Below, in pieces: positions 8,900-15,849 of a stretch of DNA of 64,000 nucleotides. Source of the DNA: Negativibacillus massiliensis (lineage in GTDB: Bacteria; Bacillota; Clostridia; Oscillospirales; Ruminococcaceae); NCBI RefSeq assembly GCF_900148495.1, contig NZ_FTRU01000008.1, positions 1,302,001-1,366,000 of the forward strand, in the 5' to 3' direction. Numbering within the stretch: position 1 is the stretch's first letter; every line of letters begins with the position of its first letter. The translations under genes were made by a program, and so were the position numbers. Under the pieces are notes generated by a model. The model saw only the letters and a list, made by a program, of their open reading frames with translations, did not search any database and was not told the DNA's origin.

Positions 8900-10300
8900 T
8901 CAAAGTTTTCTTTCCAGTACGGGAGCAGAAAGTTTCTCCCGAATCACCTTGATATCTTCGCTGTCCGGTTCCCAATCCAGTGAGATTCTGACAAGGAATC
9001 GATCCCAGCAAATAAGATATTCATTGAGCGGTGTTTTTTCCGCTCCAGCAACCGCATATTTCCGATAGACTCGGTCTGCCTGCCATCGTTCATCCTCAAT
9101 TGGAAAAAATTCCTCATCTTCGACCCACCAATCATCCTGTTGCAAACCGTTCAGACAAAGATCATACAGAACCGGCAGCCTTACCTCCACAATCTGATAA
9201 TAAAGTTCCGGAGCATTGGTTTCTCCCCGTTCTCTCTGCGCCGCTGCATAACACTTTGCAAGGATACTCTCGTCCTTTCTGGTCCACTTATAGCTGTAAA
9301 CGGTTTCTTCCATTTCTTTCATATCTTCCACCCGCAGCGGGATTTGATCATCATAAACTTCCCATTCGATTCCATCTTTGGAAAGGTAGATATCAACCGG
9401 CTGAGGGTCCAATTTTTCTTTCCAAACACTTTTCTCCCAGCCCAACTCCCAAGAAAGGATTCCTGCTGCACAAACCACACTAACTGCGACCATGACAAGT
9501 GTGGAAAGCGACTGATTTACTTTTCTCTTTTTCATCCAGACTCTCAGCCAGCTGCATATAGCAACCATAAAAAGAAACAGGCCTATACGGACCATAACAT
9601 AGATGCGATCTGATAAAGGATAAATCGTTACAAACGCAAGCACTACTGCGAAAAAAGAGAGCAGAATCAATCCTTTTGTCACCCAATGATTCCATCGAGT
9701 AAGTGTCACACACCTGCCGCCTGACCGGACAGATGCTTTGCTCGCACGATACCAGTTCCAATACCCCAAGATGGTCCACAGCAAATATACCAGAAAAGCC
9801 ACTGTGAAGACGGTTCCCCAAAAAATTGAGGAAATCGTCAATGCGGACAGTGGGGTTTTGATTAGGTTTACCCCAGAAGAAAAGGACAGTACACTCATAA
9901 TCAAAAGCAGGAATAGATTCGTTTTCAAATATTGCTGTCTCATGCAGAGATGGATGTTATCGAGTTTTGCCGCTTCATCCGTTTCGATTGGAATGGGATT
10001 TTCCTGCTCGCTGTAGAAAATCTGCATCTGCATCCACTCAGCGCACAGCCTCCAGCCTGCCTGCTCGCAGGATTCCAGAAAGATCTCCTGATTTTCGGTG
10101 TGCTGCATATTTTCATCCGAGGCTTCCCAGAAATAAGTCACCGCAAATTTGAGCTTCTGCGGCTGGATTTTGCGATATTTCCAGAATCCATTCCAAATTT
10201 TCTCCAGCATCCAGCCTTTCTGCGCCATCTTCTCCAGATGAATCGTAATGTTGTCATAATCGTAAAAGCTGAATCCTTCCATCCGATATCTTACCTTCAT
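8900..10300 (-). CDS. DUF2812-domain membrane protein (PadR-linked)
   Basis: A 466-residue protein. Residues 1-110 match the DUF2812 pattern ('DNITIHLEKMAQKGWMLEKIWNGFWKYRKIQP' and 'FLESCEQAGWRLCAEW'). Four or more membrane segments follow at about residues 130-155, 165-190, 210-230 and 240-290. The C-terminus is soluble and repeats the DUF2812-like 'YRYKWTRKDES'-type region. Its ATG overlaps the stop of the PadR gene by 4 bp, so the two are translationally coupled. DUF2812 proteins are typical partners of PadR repressors; their biochemical role is unknown. A shorter paralogous module lies at 18750-19606. Confidence 0.82.
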   Translation of the reverse strand: MKVRYRMEGFSFYDYDNITIHLEKMAQKGWMLEKIWNGFWKYRKIQPQKLKFAVTYFWEASDENMQHTENQEIFLESCEQAGWRLCAEWMQMQIFYSEQENPIPIETDEAAKLDNIHLCMRQQYLKTNLFLLLIMSVLSFSSGVNLIKTPLSALTISSIFWGTVFTVAFLVYLLWTILGYWNWYRASKASVRSGGRCVTLTRWNHWVTKGLILLSFFAVVLAFVTIYPLSDRIYVMVRIGLFLFMVAICSWLRVWMKKRKVNQSLSTLVMVAVSVVCAAGILSWELGWEKSVWKEKLDPQPVDIYLSKDGIEWEVYDDQIPLRVEDMKEMEETVYSYKWTRKDESILAKCYAAAQRERGETNAPELYYQIVEVRLPVLYDLCLNGLQQDDWWVEDEEFFPIEDERWQADRVYRKYAVAGAEKTPLNEYLICWDRFLVRISLDWEPDSEDIKVIREKLSAPVLERKL

Positions 10301-10620
10301 ACTCCTTCCTCCTCCCGCATGAACTGCTCATAATCCTGCATCTGCTTTTGCAGCCGCTGATATTCTTCTTTGAGCATCGCCTTACCCTCGTAGGTAATGA
10401 TATAATTCCGCTTCCTGCCCTCTGCCCGGGTTTGCCGGATTGCTCCCACTTCCTCAAAGCTTTCCAACAGGTTATACAGCGTACCTGGCCCGATCATTAC
10501 CCTGCCCTTGGTCATTTCCCGTACCTTTTCCATGATATCGGTTCCACAGCACTCTTCCCGCAGGCAGAGCAGAATATAAAACATCTGTTCGGTCAGTATC
10601 TGAAATTTTTCTCTCGGCAT
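10297..10620 (-). CDS. PadR-family transcriptional regulator
   Basis: A 107-residue winged-helix repressor: 'TEQMFYILLCLREECCGTDIMEKV' is followed by 'IGPGTLYNLLESFEEVGAIRQTRAEGRKRNYIITYEGKAML', the standard PadR N-terminal domain, and a short C-terminal dimerisation helix. The ATG at 10620 is chosen because GAGGTG lies 7 bp upstream; a GTG three codons earlier overlaps that site. It very probably autoregulates through the palindromic operators at 10653-10702 and controls the coupled DUF2812 gene. Confidence 0.92.
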   Translation of the reverse strand: MPREKFQILTEQMFYILLCLREECCGTDIMEKVREMTKGRVMIGPGTLYNLLESFEEVGAIRQTRAEGRKRNYIITYEGKAMLKEEYQRLQKQMQDYEQFMREEEGV

Positions 10621-10652
10621 CCAGGTCACCTCTTTTCTATTAATCTCAAGTT

Positions 10653-10708
10653 ATATCGAATATCGATATTTCTACTTTGATTATAATATCGATATTCGAT
10701 ATTGTCAA
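10653..10708 (-). promoter_or_regulatory. PadR promoter with two palindromic operator copies
   Basis: On the minus strand, consensus TTGACA (10703-10708) and TATAAT (10680-10685) are separated by a 17-bp spacer. The spacer itself is ATATCGAATATCGATAT. A reverse-complement copy lies downstream at 10653-10669. The repressor would sit between -35 and -10 and just after the start site. Confidence 0.8.
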
Positions 10709-10710
10709 TG

Positions 10711-10742
10711 TAAAGAAATGCACACCCAGTAAAGGTGTGCAT
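10711..10742 (-). terminator. sigK terminator
   Basis: ATGCACACC-cagtaaa-GGTGTGCAT stem directly after the sigK stop, with T-rich flanks on both strands. Confidence 0.75.
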
Positions 10743-10746
10743 TTTT

Positions 10747-11454
10747 CTAATATCTGTTGTAGGCTGTCGTTTCATTAAAATAATCTTTCAGTTTTTCCAA
10801 CGCTTTTTTCTCGATGCGGGACACATAGGAACGGGAAATATCCAGCTTTTTAGCCACCTCACGCTGCGGCAGAGGACGGACATTGTATAATCCATACCGA
10901 TAGGTTAGTATTTTCTGCTCCCTTGGTTCCAGATTCTGTTCGATAAAGTGATAGAGCTTCTGTGACTGGATGCTCAGGTCAATGCTGTCCAGGATGTTTT
11001 CATCGTCCTGCACAATATCCATCAGAGTGATGGAATTTCCATCCTTATCAATATCAATCGGGTCGCTAATGGAGATGTCCTGCATACTCTTTCTCTTCTG
11101 CCGAAAGTGCATGAGGATCTCATTTTCAATACATCTGCTTGCATAGGTCGCAAACTTGGTTCCCTTGCTGCTGTTAAAGCTGTTTGCTGCTTTAATGAGT
11201 CCTATTGTGCCAATCGAAATCAAATCCTCCTGATCCCGATAGCTGGCGTAATATTTCTTGATGATGTGGGCAACCAAGCGCAGATTGTGTTCAATCAGCT
11301 TGTTTTTTGCCTGCTCATCCCCTTCCTGTATGCGCTCCAGACACTCTTCTTCCTCTTCCTTAGACAGGGGCTTTGGAAAAGATCCGCTGCCGGTCACGTG
11401 AAGCGCCAGATAAATCATGTTGCACAGTGCCACCAATACCATTGCTGAATACAT
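10747..11454 (-). CDS. sigK: Sporulation sigma factor sigma-K, uninterrupted
   Basis: This late mother-cell sigma factor has 235 residues. The N-terminus (MYSAMVLVALCNMIYLALHV) is a hydrophobic pro-sequence-like segment followed by 'FPKPLSKEEEEECLERIQEGD'. Region 2 reads 'NLRLVAHIIKKYY...DLISIGTIGLIKAANSF' and 'FATYASRCIENEILMHFR'. Region 4 ends 'REVAKKLDISRSYVSRIEKKALEKLK'. The ATG at 11454 follows GGAGGAATGAAACG. The gene is complete and not split by a skin element, but its promoter region ends only about 190 bp from the left att half-site of the split cotJC gene. A candidate sigma-E promoter is annotated at 11510-11538. Confidence 0.93.
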   Translation of the reverse strand: MYSAMVLVALCNMIYLALHVTGSGSFPKPLSKEEEEECLERIQEGDEQAKNKLIEHNLRLVAHIIKKYYASYRDQEDLISIGTIGLIKAANSFNSSKGTKFATYASRCIENEILMHFRQKRKSMQDISISDPIDIDKDGNSITLMDIVQDDENILDSIDLSIQSQKLYHFIEQNLEPREQKILTYRYGLYNVRPLPQREVAKKLDISRSYVSRIEKKALEKLKDYFNETTAYNRY

Positions 11455-11509
11455 CGTTTCATTCCTCCAGATTTCTCCCAATATTTGATGCACAAGGCAT
11501 GTTAATGTT

Positions 11510-11538
11510 ATAATATGCCCTATTTGCACAGATTTTGT
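11510..11538 (-). promoter_or_regulatory. Candidate sigma-E promoter of sigK
   Basis: Minus strand ACAAAAT, 14-bp spacer, CATATTAT. The -10 agrees with the sigma-E pattern CATAnnnT and sigK is normally a sigma-E target, but the -35 is imperfect. Confidence 0.4.
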
Positions 11539-11587
11539 TTGTCCATTTTTTAATAGGAAGAAATCATAGAATTGCAAGCGATTCTTT

Positions 11588-11755
11588 TTACTCCGATTTA
11601 AGAAAACTCCTGTCAAGGTTTACAGCAGTTTCAAATAAAAACAATATCTTAAAGAGATTGGGTCCACCCAACTGAGAGATGATTACTTTTGCAGCAGCCG
11701 CATTTGGATGGGCAATCTTAACCGGATACTCCAGTTTTTTTGAATATGTCCACAT
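11588..11755 (-). CDS. cotJC: CotJC 5' fragment, cut at the left att half-site
   Basis: The first 32 codons are a normal CotJC start ('MWTYSKKLEYPVKIAHPN', then 'AKVIISQLGGP'). After that the reading frame enters unrelated sequence ('NLFKILFLFETAV...') and stops after 55 codons. CotJC is a spore-coat manganese-catalase-like protein, and all its metal-ligand residues lie in the missing part. The gene has its own AGGAGG overlapping the cotJB stop, so the operon start is intact. The missing remainder lies at 23080-23613 on the same strand and in the frame needed for joining at the shared core. Whether this fragment makes a stable peptide is doubtful. Confidence 0.85.
   Translation of the reverse strand: MWTYSKKLEYPVKIAHPNAAAAKVIISQLGGPNLFKILFLFETAVNLDRSFLKSE
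11644..11671. other. Left recombination half-site (attP-type arm outside, attB-type arm inside)
   Basis: Plus strand: arm ATATCTTAAAGAGATTGGGT (11644-11663), then the shared core CCACCCAA (11664-11671). The outer arm is the mirror image, in 15 of 20 positions, of the outer arm at 23608-23627. The inner side is cotJC coding DNA. Confidence 0.75.
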
Positions 11756-11767
11756 GATCTCTTCCTC

Positions 11768-12073
11768 CTATCTCTGTGATGGATTTTCTGCCGCACTTTG
11801 GTTGTGTTCAAGATCCCACGGCCACGGATCATCCACCCAGTTCCATCTGGTGTCTCCCTCCATTACGGTCGGTTCCAATGCACCAAATTGTTTTACATAT
11901 TCTGCTTTTGCCTGATCTAAAAGCTGCTGATGCTTGCTGTAATATTTTAAAGCCTGTTGGTCATCCGGATGGCTATCCAGAAAGAGTCCGGCTTCAATCA
12001 GGGCAAATTCGCACATCTGAATTCGTTTCATCAGTACCTGACGGATGTTACTTTGCTGCATGTTTGCCTGCAT
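11768..12073 (-). CDS. cotJB: Spore coat protein CotJB
   Basis: A 101-residue CotJB: 'LMKRIQMCEFALIEAGLFLDSHPDDQQALKYYSKHQQLLDQAKAEY' with the conserved tail 'WNWVDDPWPWDLE'. It is made in the mother cell and deposited in the coat together with CotJA and CotJC. The start at 12073 follows GGAGGCGG and overlaps the end of cotJA by 26 bp, which indicates tight coupling. The AGGAGG for cotJC overlaps its stop codon. Confidence 0.92.
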   Translation of the reverse strand: MQANMQQSNIRQVLMKRIQMCEFALIEAGLFLDSHPDDQQALKYYSKHQQLLDQAKAEYVKQFGALEPTVMEGDTRWNWVDDPWPWDLEHNQSAAENPSQR

Positions 12074-12266
12074 TCAAAACCGCCTCCTCTCCGATAAATG
12101 GTTTGTCAAGCTGAGAAAAAATGGTTCCCCGCTCTAATCCCAAACCTGCTTCGTATAAATCTTCCCATTCCTGCCGCGGCACATAGGCCATTGCCAGGGA
12201 AATCGGCTGACTGGTAAACACCGCGCATCCGCTGGTGTTCTCTTTATCCTCTCGCTGAAACAGCAT
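12048..12266 (-). CDS. cotJA: Spore coat protein CotJA
   Basis: A 72-residue CotJA-type protein: 'SQPISLAMAYVPRQEWEDLYEAGLGLERGTIFSQLDKPFIGEE' matches the coat-associated CotJA core (the 'AYVP.Q.W...Y....L..GT.F..L..PF' pattern). AAGGAGCG precedes the ATG at 12266. It is the first gene of cotJA-cotJB-cotJC, and the operon is cut only in cotJC. Confidence 0.9.
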   Translation of the reverse strand: MLFQREDKENTSGCAVFTSQPISLAMAYVPRQEWEDLYEAGLGLERGTIFSQLDKPFIGEEAVLNAGKHAAK

Positions 12267-12322
12267 GGTCTGATCGCTCCTTTTCTGGGTTTTGTTATTG
12301 TGCAGACTTTGGTCTACATCAA

Positions 12323-12350
12323 CAAACTATGCCCGCAAAATCCCCATGGT
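12323..12350 (-). promoter_or_regulatory. Possible mother-cell (sigma-K/E-like) promoter of cotJA
   Basis: Minus strand AC, 17 bp, then CATAGTTTG about 55 bp upstream of cotJA. The -10 fits CATAnnnT, but the -35 is minimal. Confidence 0.25.
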
Positions 12351-12488
12351 TCCTCTCTTTCCGAGACTATCACTGCCTGTCTTCTCAAGCGAAGTGCTTC
12401 TTTTTTAAAAAACAATCTGCCAACTGCTGCAATTTATCTATTATCAAAACATCCTTTTTTCTTTCCCCAGTGTTCTTCCTTCCGTTCC

Positions 12489-13142
12489 TTACCGATTAAG
12501 GGCAAATACATTTTTTTGAAAGTCAATGATCCCCTCCTTTTTTAACTTACCAAGCTCCACCGTCATAGCGCTTCGGTCGACCGAAAGATAATCTGCCAGT
12601 TGCTGACGGTTAAATGGAATCTCAAACTGCTGTTTTCCCAAACGAATGGCCTGTCGGGACAAAAAGGTCAGCAGCTTTTCTCTGGTTGTTTTTTGAGAAA
12701 GGATGTCCACTTTGACGTTCATCTGGTAATTTTTTTTCGCACAAATCTCCAGAAGATTCCGAATCAGTCGATTGTGAAACTGACAGGAAGAAGAACAGGT
12801 TGTCAGGACACGATTTACCTGTAAAAACAAGATCTCACTTGCTTCTTCCGCGATGACCTGCACATCCGAGGCTTGGTTAAGACAGGCAAAGGTCTCACCA
12901 AACACATCCATTTCCCCTAGAAGAGCCACAATGGAACGATTTCCCCAGTAATCATTGCGCTGGACCGTCACTGTTCCGGAAAAAATAATTCCGATCTCCT
13001 CAATTTTCTCCCCTTCCTGAAAGATGGTCTCACCTTTCTCATATTTTTTTATCTTTGCCTGAAGGCAATTTAAAATAAGCGAAATCTCCTGTTCATTAAG
13101 TCCCTGCATCAGGGCAATCTTTGTAAGATTTTTGTTTTCCAT
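12489..13142 (-). CDS. Crp/Fnr-family transcriptional regulator
   Basis: A 217-residue protein. Residues 10-120 form a cyclic-nucleotide-binding-like beta barrel ('YEKGETIFQEGEKIEEIGIIFSGTVTVQRND...GEMDVFGETFAC'). Residues 150-215 form a winged helix ('TTREKLLTFLSRQAIRLGKQQFEIPFNRQQLADYLSVDRSAMTVELGKLKKEGIIDF'). This C-terminal pattern is typical of Clostridia regulators placed next to redox proteins such as hybrid-cluster protein. No N-terminal cysteine cluster of the Fnr type is seen. It is divergent from a 4Fe-4S protein gene, with a palindrome between them, so it likely controls that gene and itself. Confidence 0.92.
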   Translation of the reverse strand: MENKNLTKIALMQGLNEQEISLILNCLQAKIKKYEKGETIFQEGEKIEEIGIIFSGTVTVQRNDYWGNRSIVALLGEMDVFGETFACLNQASDVQVIAEEASEILFLQVNRVLTTCSSSCQFHNRLIRNLLEICAKKNYQMNVKVDILSQKTTREKLLTFLSRQAIRLGKQQFEIPFNRQQLADYLSVDRSAMTVELGKLKKEGIIDFQKNVFALNR

Positions 13143-13166
13143 TTTTCATTTCCCTTCTTTTTATTT

Positions 13167-13182
13167 TGTTGGAAAAACAACA
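13167..13182. promoter_or_regulatory. Palindrome between Crp/Fnr and ferredoxin genes
   Basis: TGTTG-GAAAAA-CAACA, a candidate Crp/Fnr-family operator in the divergent promoter region (a spaced dyad of the right overall length). No direct evidence of binding. Confidence 0.4.
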
Positions 13183-13264
13183 GCTTTTTTCTTTATATTA
13201 TAGTATCCTAGTGTTAACAAATCTATCCTCAACTGTAATTGAGTCTATAAGGAGAAAGAAAAGT

Positions 13265-13981
13265 ATGATTCGAAAGATTGTTTCTATTAACGAAGAACGC
13301 TGCAATGGTTGTGGTCTGTGCGCAAAAGCCTGTCACGAAGGTGCCATTGCCATGATAAATGGAAAAGCTAAACTTATCCGCGATGATTACTGTGATGGTC
13401 TTGGCGACTGCCTGCCGGCATGTCCAATGGATGCGATCCGCATTATTGAAAGAGAGGCCGCTGCTTATGATGAAGAGGCTGTCAAGGCAAGACAGGGCGA
13501 AAAATCAAAATCAGCTGCTTCTCCCTGCGGCGGTCATTCCTGCCCCAGTTCCCGCGCCAAAACCTTTGTTCGCCCGACCCCAGTCAATGCCGCTGACTCC
13601 TTCTCTCAGCCAATGCAGAGCCAGCTTTCGCAGTGGCCAGTACAGATTCGTCTGGTTGCTCCCAATGCACCATACTTTGAAAATGCACATCTGTTGATTG
13701 CGGCGGACTGCACCCCATTTGCCTATGCCGATTTTCACAACCGCTTTATCAAAAATCGCATTACACTGGTTGGTTGTCCAAAACTTGACCCGGTTGATTA
13801 CTCGGAAAAACTGACCGCTATCTTGAAAAATCACAATATTAAAAGCGTTACCCTTGTGAGAATGGAAGTCCCTTGCTGCGGCGGATTGGAACAAGCTCTA
13901 AAAAAAGCACTGACCGACTGCGGAAAACTGATTCCATGGCAGGTTCATGTCATTTCGACCGATGGCAGACTTCTGGATTAG
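13265..13981 (+). CDS. 4Fe-4S ferredoxin-type protein
   Basis: A 238-residue protein. Residues 1-60 carry a dicluster-like region: 'CNGCGLCAKACHEGAI' is a full 4Fe-4S motif, and 'CDGLGDCLPACPMDAI' is a second motif with wider CX4C spacing. A linker contains 'CGGHSC'. The C-terminal part ('APYFENAHLLIAADCTPFAYADFHNRF...LVGCPKLD...VRMEVPCCGGLEQALKKAL') resembles the iron-sulfur proteins found beside hybrid-cluster protein and Crp regulators in Clostridia. The ATG at 13265 follows AAGGAGAAAGAAAAG. It is divergent from the Crp/Fnr gene, which probably activates it under reducing or nitrosative conditions. No hcp gene is present here. Confidence 0.85.
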   Translation: MIRKIVSINEERCNGCGLCAKACHEGAIAMINGKAKLIRDDYCDGLGDCLPACPMDAIRIIEREAAAYDEEAVKARQGEKSKSAASPCGGHSCPSSRAKTFVRPTPVNAADSFSQPMQSQLSQWPVQIRLVAPNAPYFENAHLLIAADCTPFAYADFHNRFIKNRITLVGCPKLDPVDYSEKLTAILKNHNIKSVTLVRMEVPCCGGLEQALKKALTDCGKLIPWQVHVISTDGRLLD

Positions 13982-14002
13982 TCCATCTTCGGTATTATTT
14001 TA

Positions 14003-14038
14003 CCGCTTCTGCACCTGAAAACGGCAGAGGCGGTTTTT
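14003..14038 (+). terminator. Terminator downstream of the ferredoxin-type gene
   Basis: CCGCTTCTGC/GCAGAGGCGG stem followed by TTTTTCTTT. Confidence 0.85.
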
Positions 14039-14144
14039 CTTTGTCGAAAAGCCTGATAGATTTCACAAAAAGTTTTTTTCTTTTGCCAGAATCTGTGTTA
14101 TAATACATCCGTATAAAATCCATGTTACTTTATGAGGTGAAAGA

Positions 14145-15146
14145 ATGCCTGTTCTTAATATCATGTTAATCTTACTGATTGTATTTGTTGTGATTCTGCT
14201 GCTGATTCTTTCTGTCAGACGGCATATTGCCATCAAACTTGCGCTGGAAGCAATTGCTCCAAGAGACATCAGCTACGGTGCGGTCCTCAGCCAGGAAATC
14301 ACCCGCAACCATATTGACCGTTCTCTGATGGACTTAAAATACGATAAGCTCTTTTTAAAGAATGCCCGCGGTCAGGAACTGATTGCCCGTCTGTATCTTG
14401 CCTCAGCTCAGACTGACCATTACATTCTGTTTTTGCATGGCTACAACTATCCTTGGGTCGGTGCGCTCAAATATCTGCCGATGCTGCTCGAACGAGGATT
14501 CAATGTCCTTGTACCTGACCAGCAGGCACAGGGAGAAAGTCAGGGCGATTTTATCACCTTTGGTGCATTGGAAAGTGACGATGCATTGGAGTGGCTGACA
14601 CAGATTACCCGCCACGCACGACTCAACGGCTTTGAGCGGGCACGTACCGGTATCATGGGGGAATCCATGGGTGCGGTCACTGCGCTGCTTGCCATGGAAA
14701 AAGCAAATTCTCCATCAGTGCCGCTGGAAAACAAACCATTGTTCTGTATCGCTGACTGTCCTTTCTCTGATTGGGACAGCATGATGACCCTTCAGTTTCA
14801 AAAGAGAAGTTCTCTGAGTCCAAAACTTCTGCTCCCGCTGGTCAAGCTGATTATCAAAACTAAAACAGGCGTGGACATGAGCAGTATCTCTGCGGTGCAG
14901 GCTGCCAAAAACATCCGGGTTCCTGTCCTCCTGTTCCATGGCACAAAAGATCCGCTGGTCCCCTGCTCGATGAGTAAGGAAATTGCCAAGGCAAACCCGA
15001 ACATCACCTTTTGTCCGGTAGAAGGTGCAAAACACATGAACTGCTACACTACAAATCCGCAGGAATACTGCCGCCAGATTGACCAACTACTTACAAAAGT
15101 TCCATTTGAAAATCAAGCTGCGGAAGAAATCGCAGTCTATCTGTAA
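14145..15146 (+). CDS. Membrane-anchored alpha/beta hydrolase
   Basis: A 333-residue protein with an N-terminal membrane anchor (residues 5-23) followed by a serine hydrolase domain. The oxyanion block is 'FLHGYNYPW', the nucleophile elbow 'GIMGESMGA' (Ser in GESMG), the acid lies in 'HGTKDPLVP', and the catalytic His in 'EGAKHMNCY'. This is the BAAT/YqkD-like group of exported or membrane-bound hydrolases found in Firmicutes; the substrate is unknown. GAGGTGAAAGA precedes the ATG. A TATAAT at 14099-14104 lies about 40 bp upstream. Confidence 0.87.
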   Translation: MPVLNIMLILLIVFVVILLLILSVRRHIAIKLALEAIAPRDISYGAVLSQEITRNHIDRSLMDLKYDKLFLKNARGQELIARLYLASAQTDHYILFLHGYNYPWVGALKYLPMLLERGFNVLVPDQQAQGESQGDFITFGALESDDALEWLTQITRHARLNGFERARTGIMGESMGAVTALLAMEKANSPSVPLENKPLFCIADCPFSDWDSMMTLQFQKRSSLSPKLLLPLVKLIIKTKTGVDMSSISAVQAAKNIRVPVLLFHGTKDPLVPCSMSKEIAKANPNITFCPVEGAKHMNCYTTNPQEYCRQIDQLLTKVPFENQAAEEIAVYL

Positions 15147-15156
15147 AAACATAAAA

Positions 15157-15190
15157 AACCTCCACTTTTCCGTGGAGGTTTTCTTTTTTC
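15157..15190 (+). terminator. Terminator downstream of the hydrolase gene
   Basis: AACCTCCAC-ttttcc-GTGGAGGTT followed by TTCTTTTTTCC. It lies between convergent genes and may serve both. Confidence 0.85.
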
Positions 15191-15200
15191 CATTTTTTGA

Positions 15201-15680
15201 TTAGCCGTACAACGGGATAAACATTGCATACGGTGCTGTAAAAATCGCCAAAGCAAGACAAAGTTTGTGAATCTGCTCACCAGAAAGCTCATCCTGCAAT
15301 TTTTGAAAGGAAAAGCGTTTATTCAAGAAGAAAATCAGTACTCCCGCAAGCAACACTCCTGGAATGGCGATTATCGTTGTTGCCGGGAATAAAATCAGAT
15401 TAAACGGCAGTTTCAGCCAATCCGAAACAAGCATCAGAACAAAGATGAGTGCTGCACCTATAAAGTCGCTGAGAAAGCCAATCAGCCAAATCCGAACAAT
15501 GCTTTTTTTCCAAAGGTATAGCCGGTTTTCCAGATGAAGAGCATACATTGCCAAAAGCAGCACCACGCTGTCGATCACAAAATTTGCCGGCAGCAGAATC
15601 AACCACAAAACACTCGGCCAGATAAAAAACATCCAGATTGGAAACAGCAGATTATAAAGCCGTATTTCTTTTTTTCTCAT
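15201..15680 (-). CDS. Uncharacterised small membrane protein
   Basis: A 159-residue protein with four to five membrane segments (about residues 12-30, 33-48, 62-85, 93-118 and 140-157). A basic N-terminus is present ('MRKKEIRLYNLLFP'), and a basic cytosolic stretch 'NKRFSFQKLQDELSGEQIHKLC' precedes the last segment. I do not recognise a characterised family. AGGGGAGGGAGAAGC precedes the ATG at 15680. It is divergent from the ABC transporter gene. Confidence 0.75.
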   Translation of the reverse strand: MRKKEIRLYNLLFPIWMFFIWPSVLWLILLPANFVIDSVVLLLAMYALHLENRLYLWKKSIVRIWLIGFLSDFIGAALIFVLMLVSDWLKLPFNLILFPATTIIAIPGVLLAGVLIFFLNKRFSFQKLQDELSGEQIHKLCLALAIFTAPYAMFIPLYG

Positions 15681-15782
15681 GCTTCTCCCTCCCCTAAAAT
15701 TTGCCCTTTTTCTTTTATTCTATCATACAAATTCTACTTTGACCATTCTTTTCAGAGATTACGTCTATCCTTTCACAATGGA

Positions 15783-15811
15783 TTGAAAAAACATACAGAA
15801 TCGTGTATGAT
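15783..15811 (+). promoter_or_regulatory. Sigma-A promoter of the ABC exporter operon
   Basis: TTGAAA, 17 bp, TATGAT, followed by a GAGGAG ribosome binding site and the ATG at 15850. Confidence 0.6.
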
Positions 15812-15849
15812 AGAAAGGAATGTAAAAAGTATGTGAGGAGTGTGTTATC

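Noticed and set aside
10747-11454. A skin-type interruption of sigK
   Set aside because: sigK reads from pro-sequence to region 4 without a break; the split gene here is cotJC.
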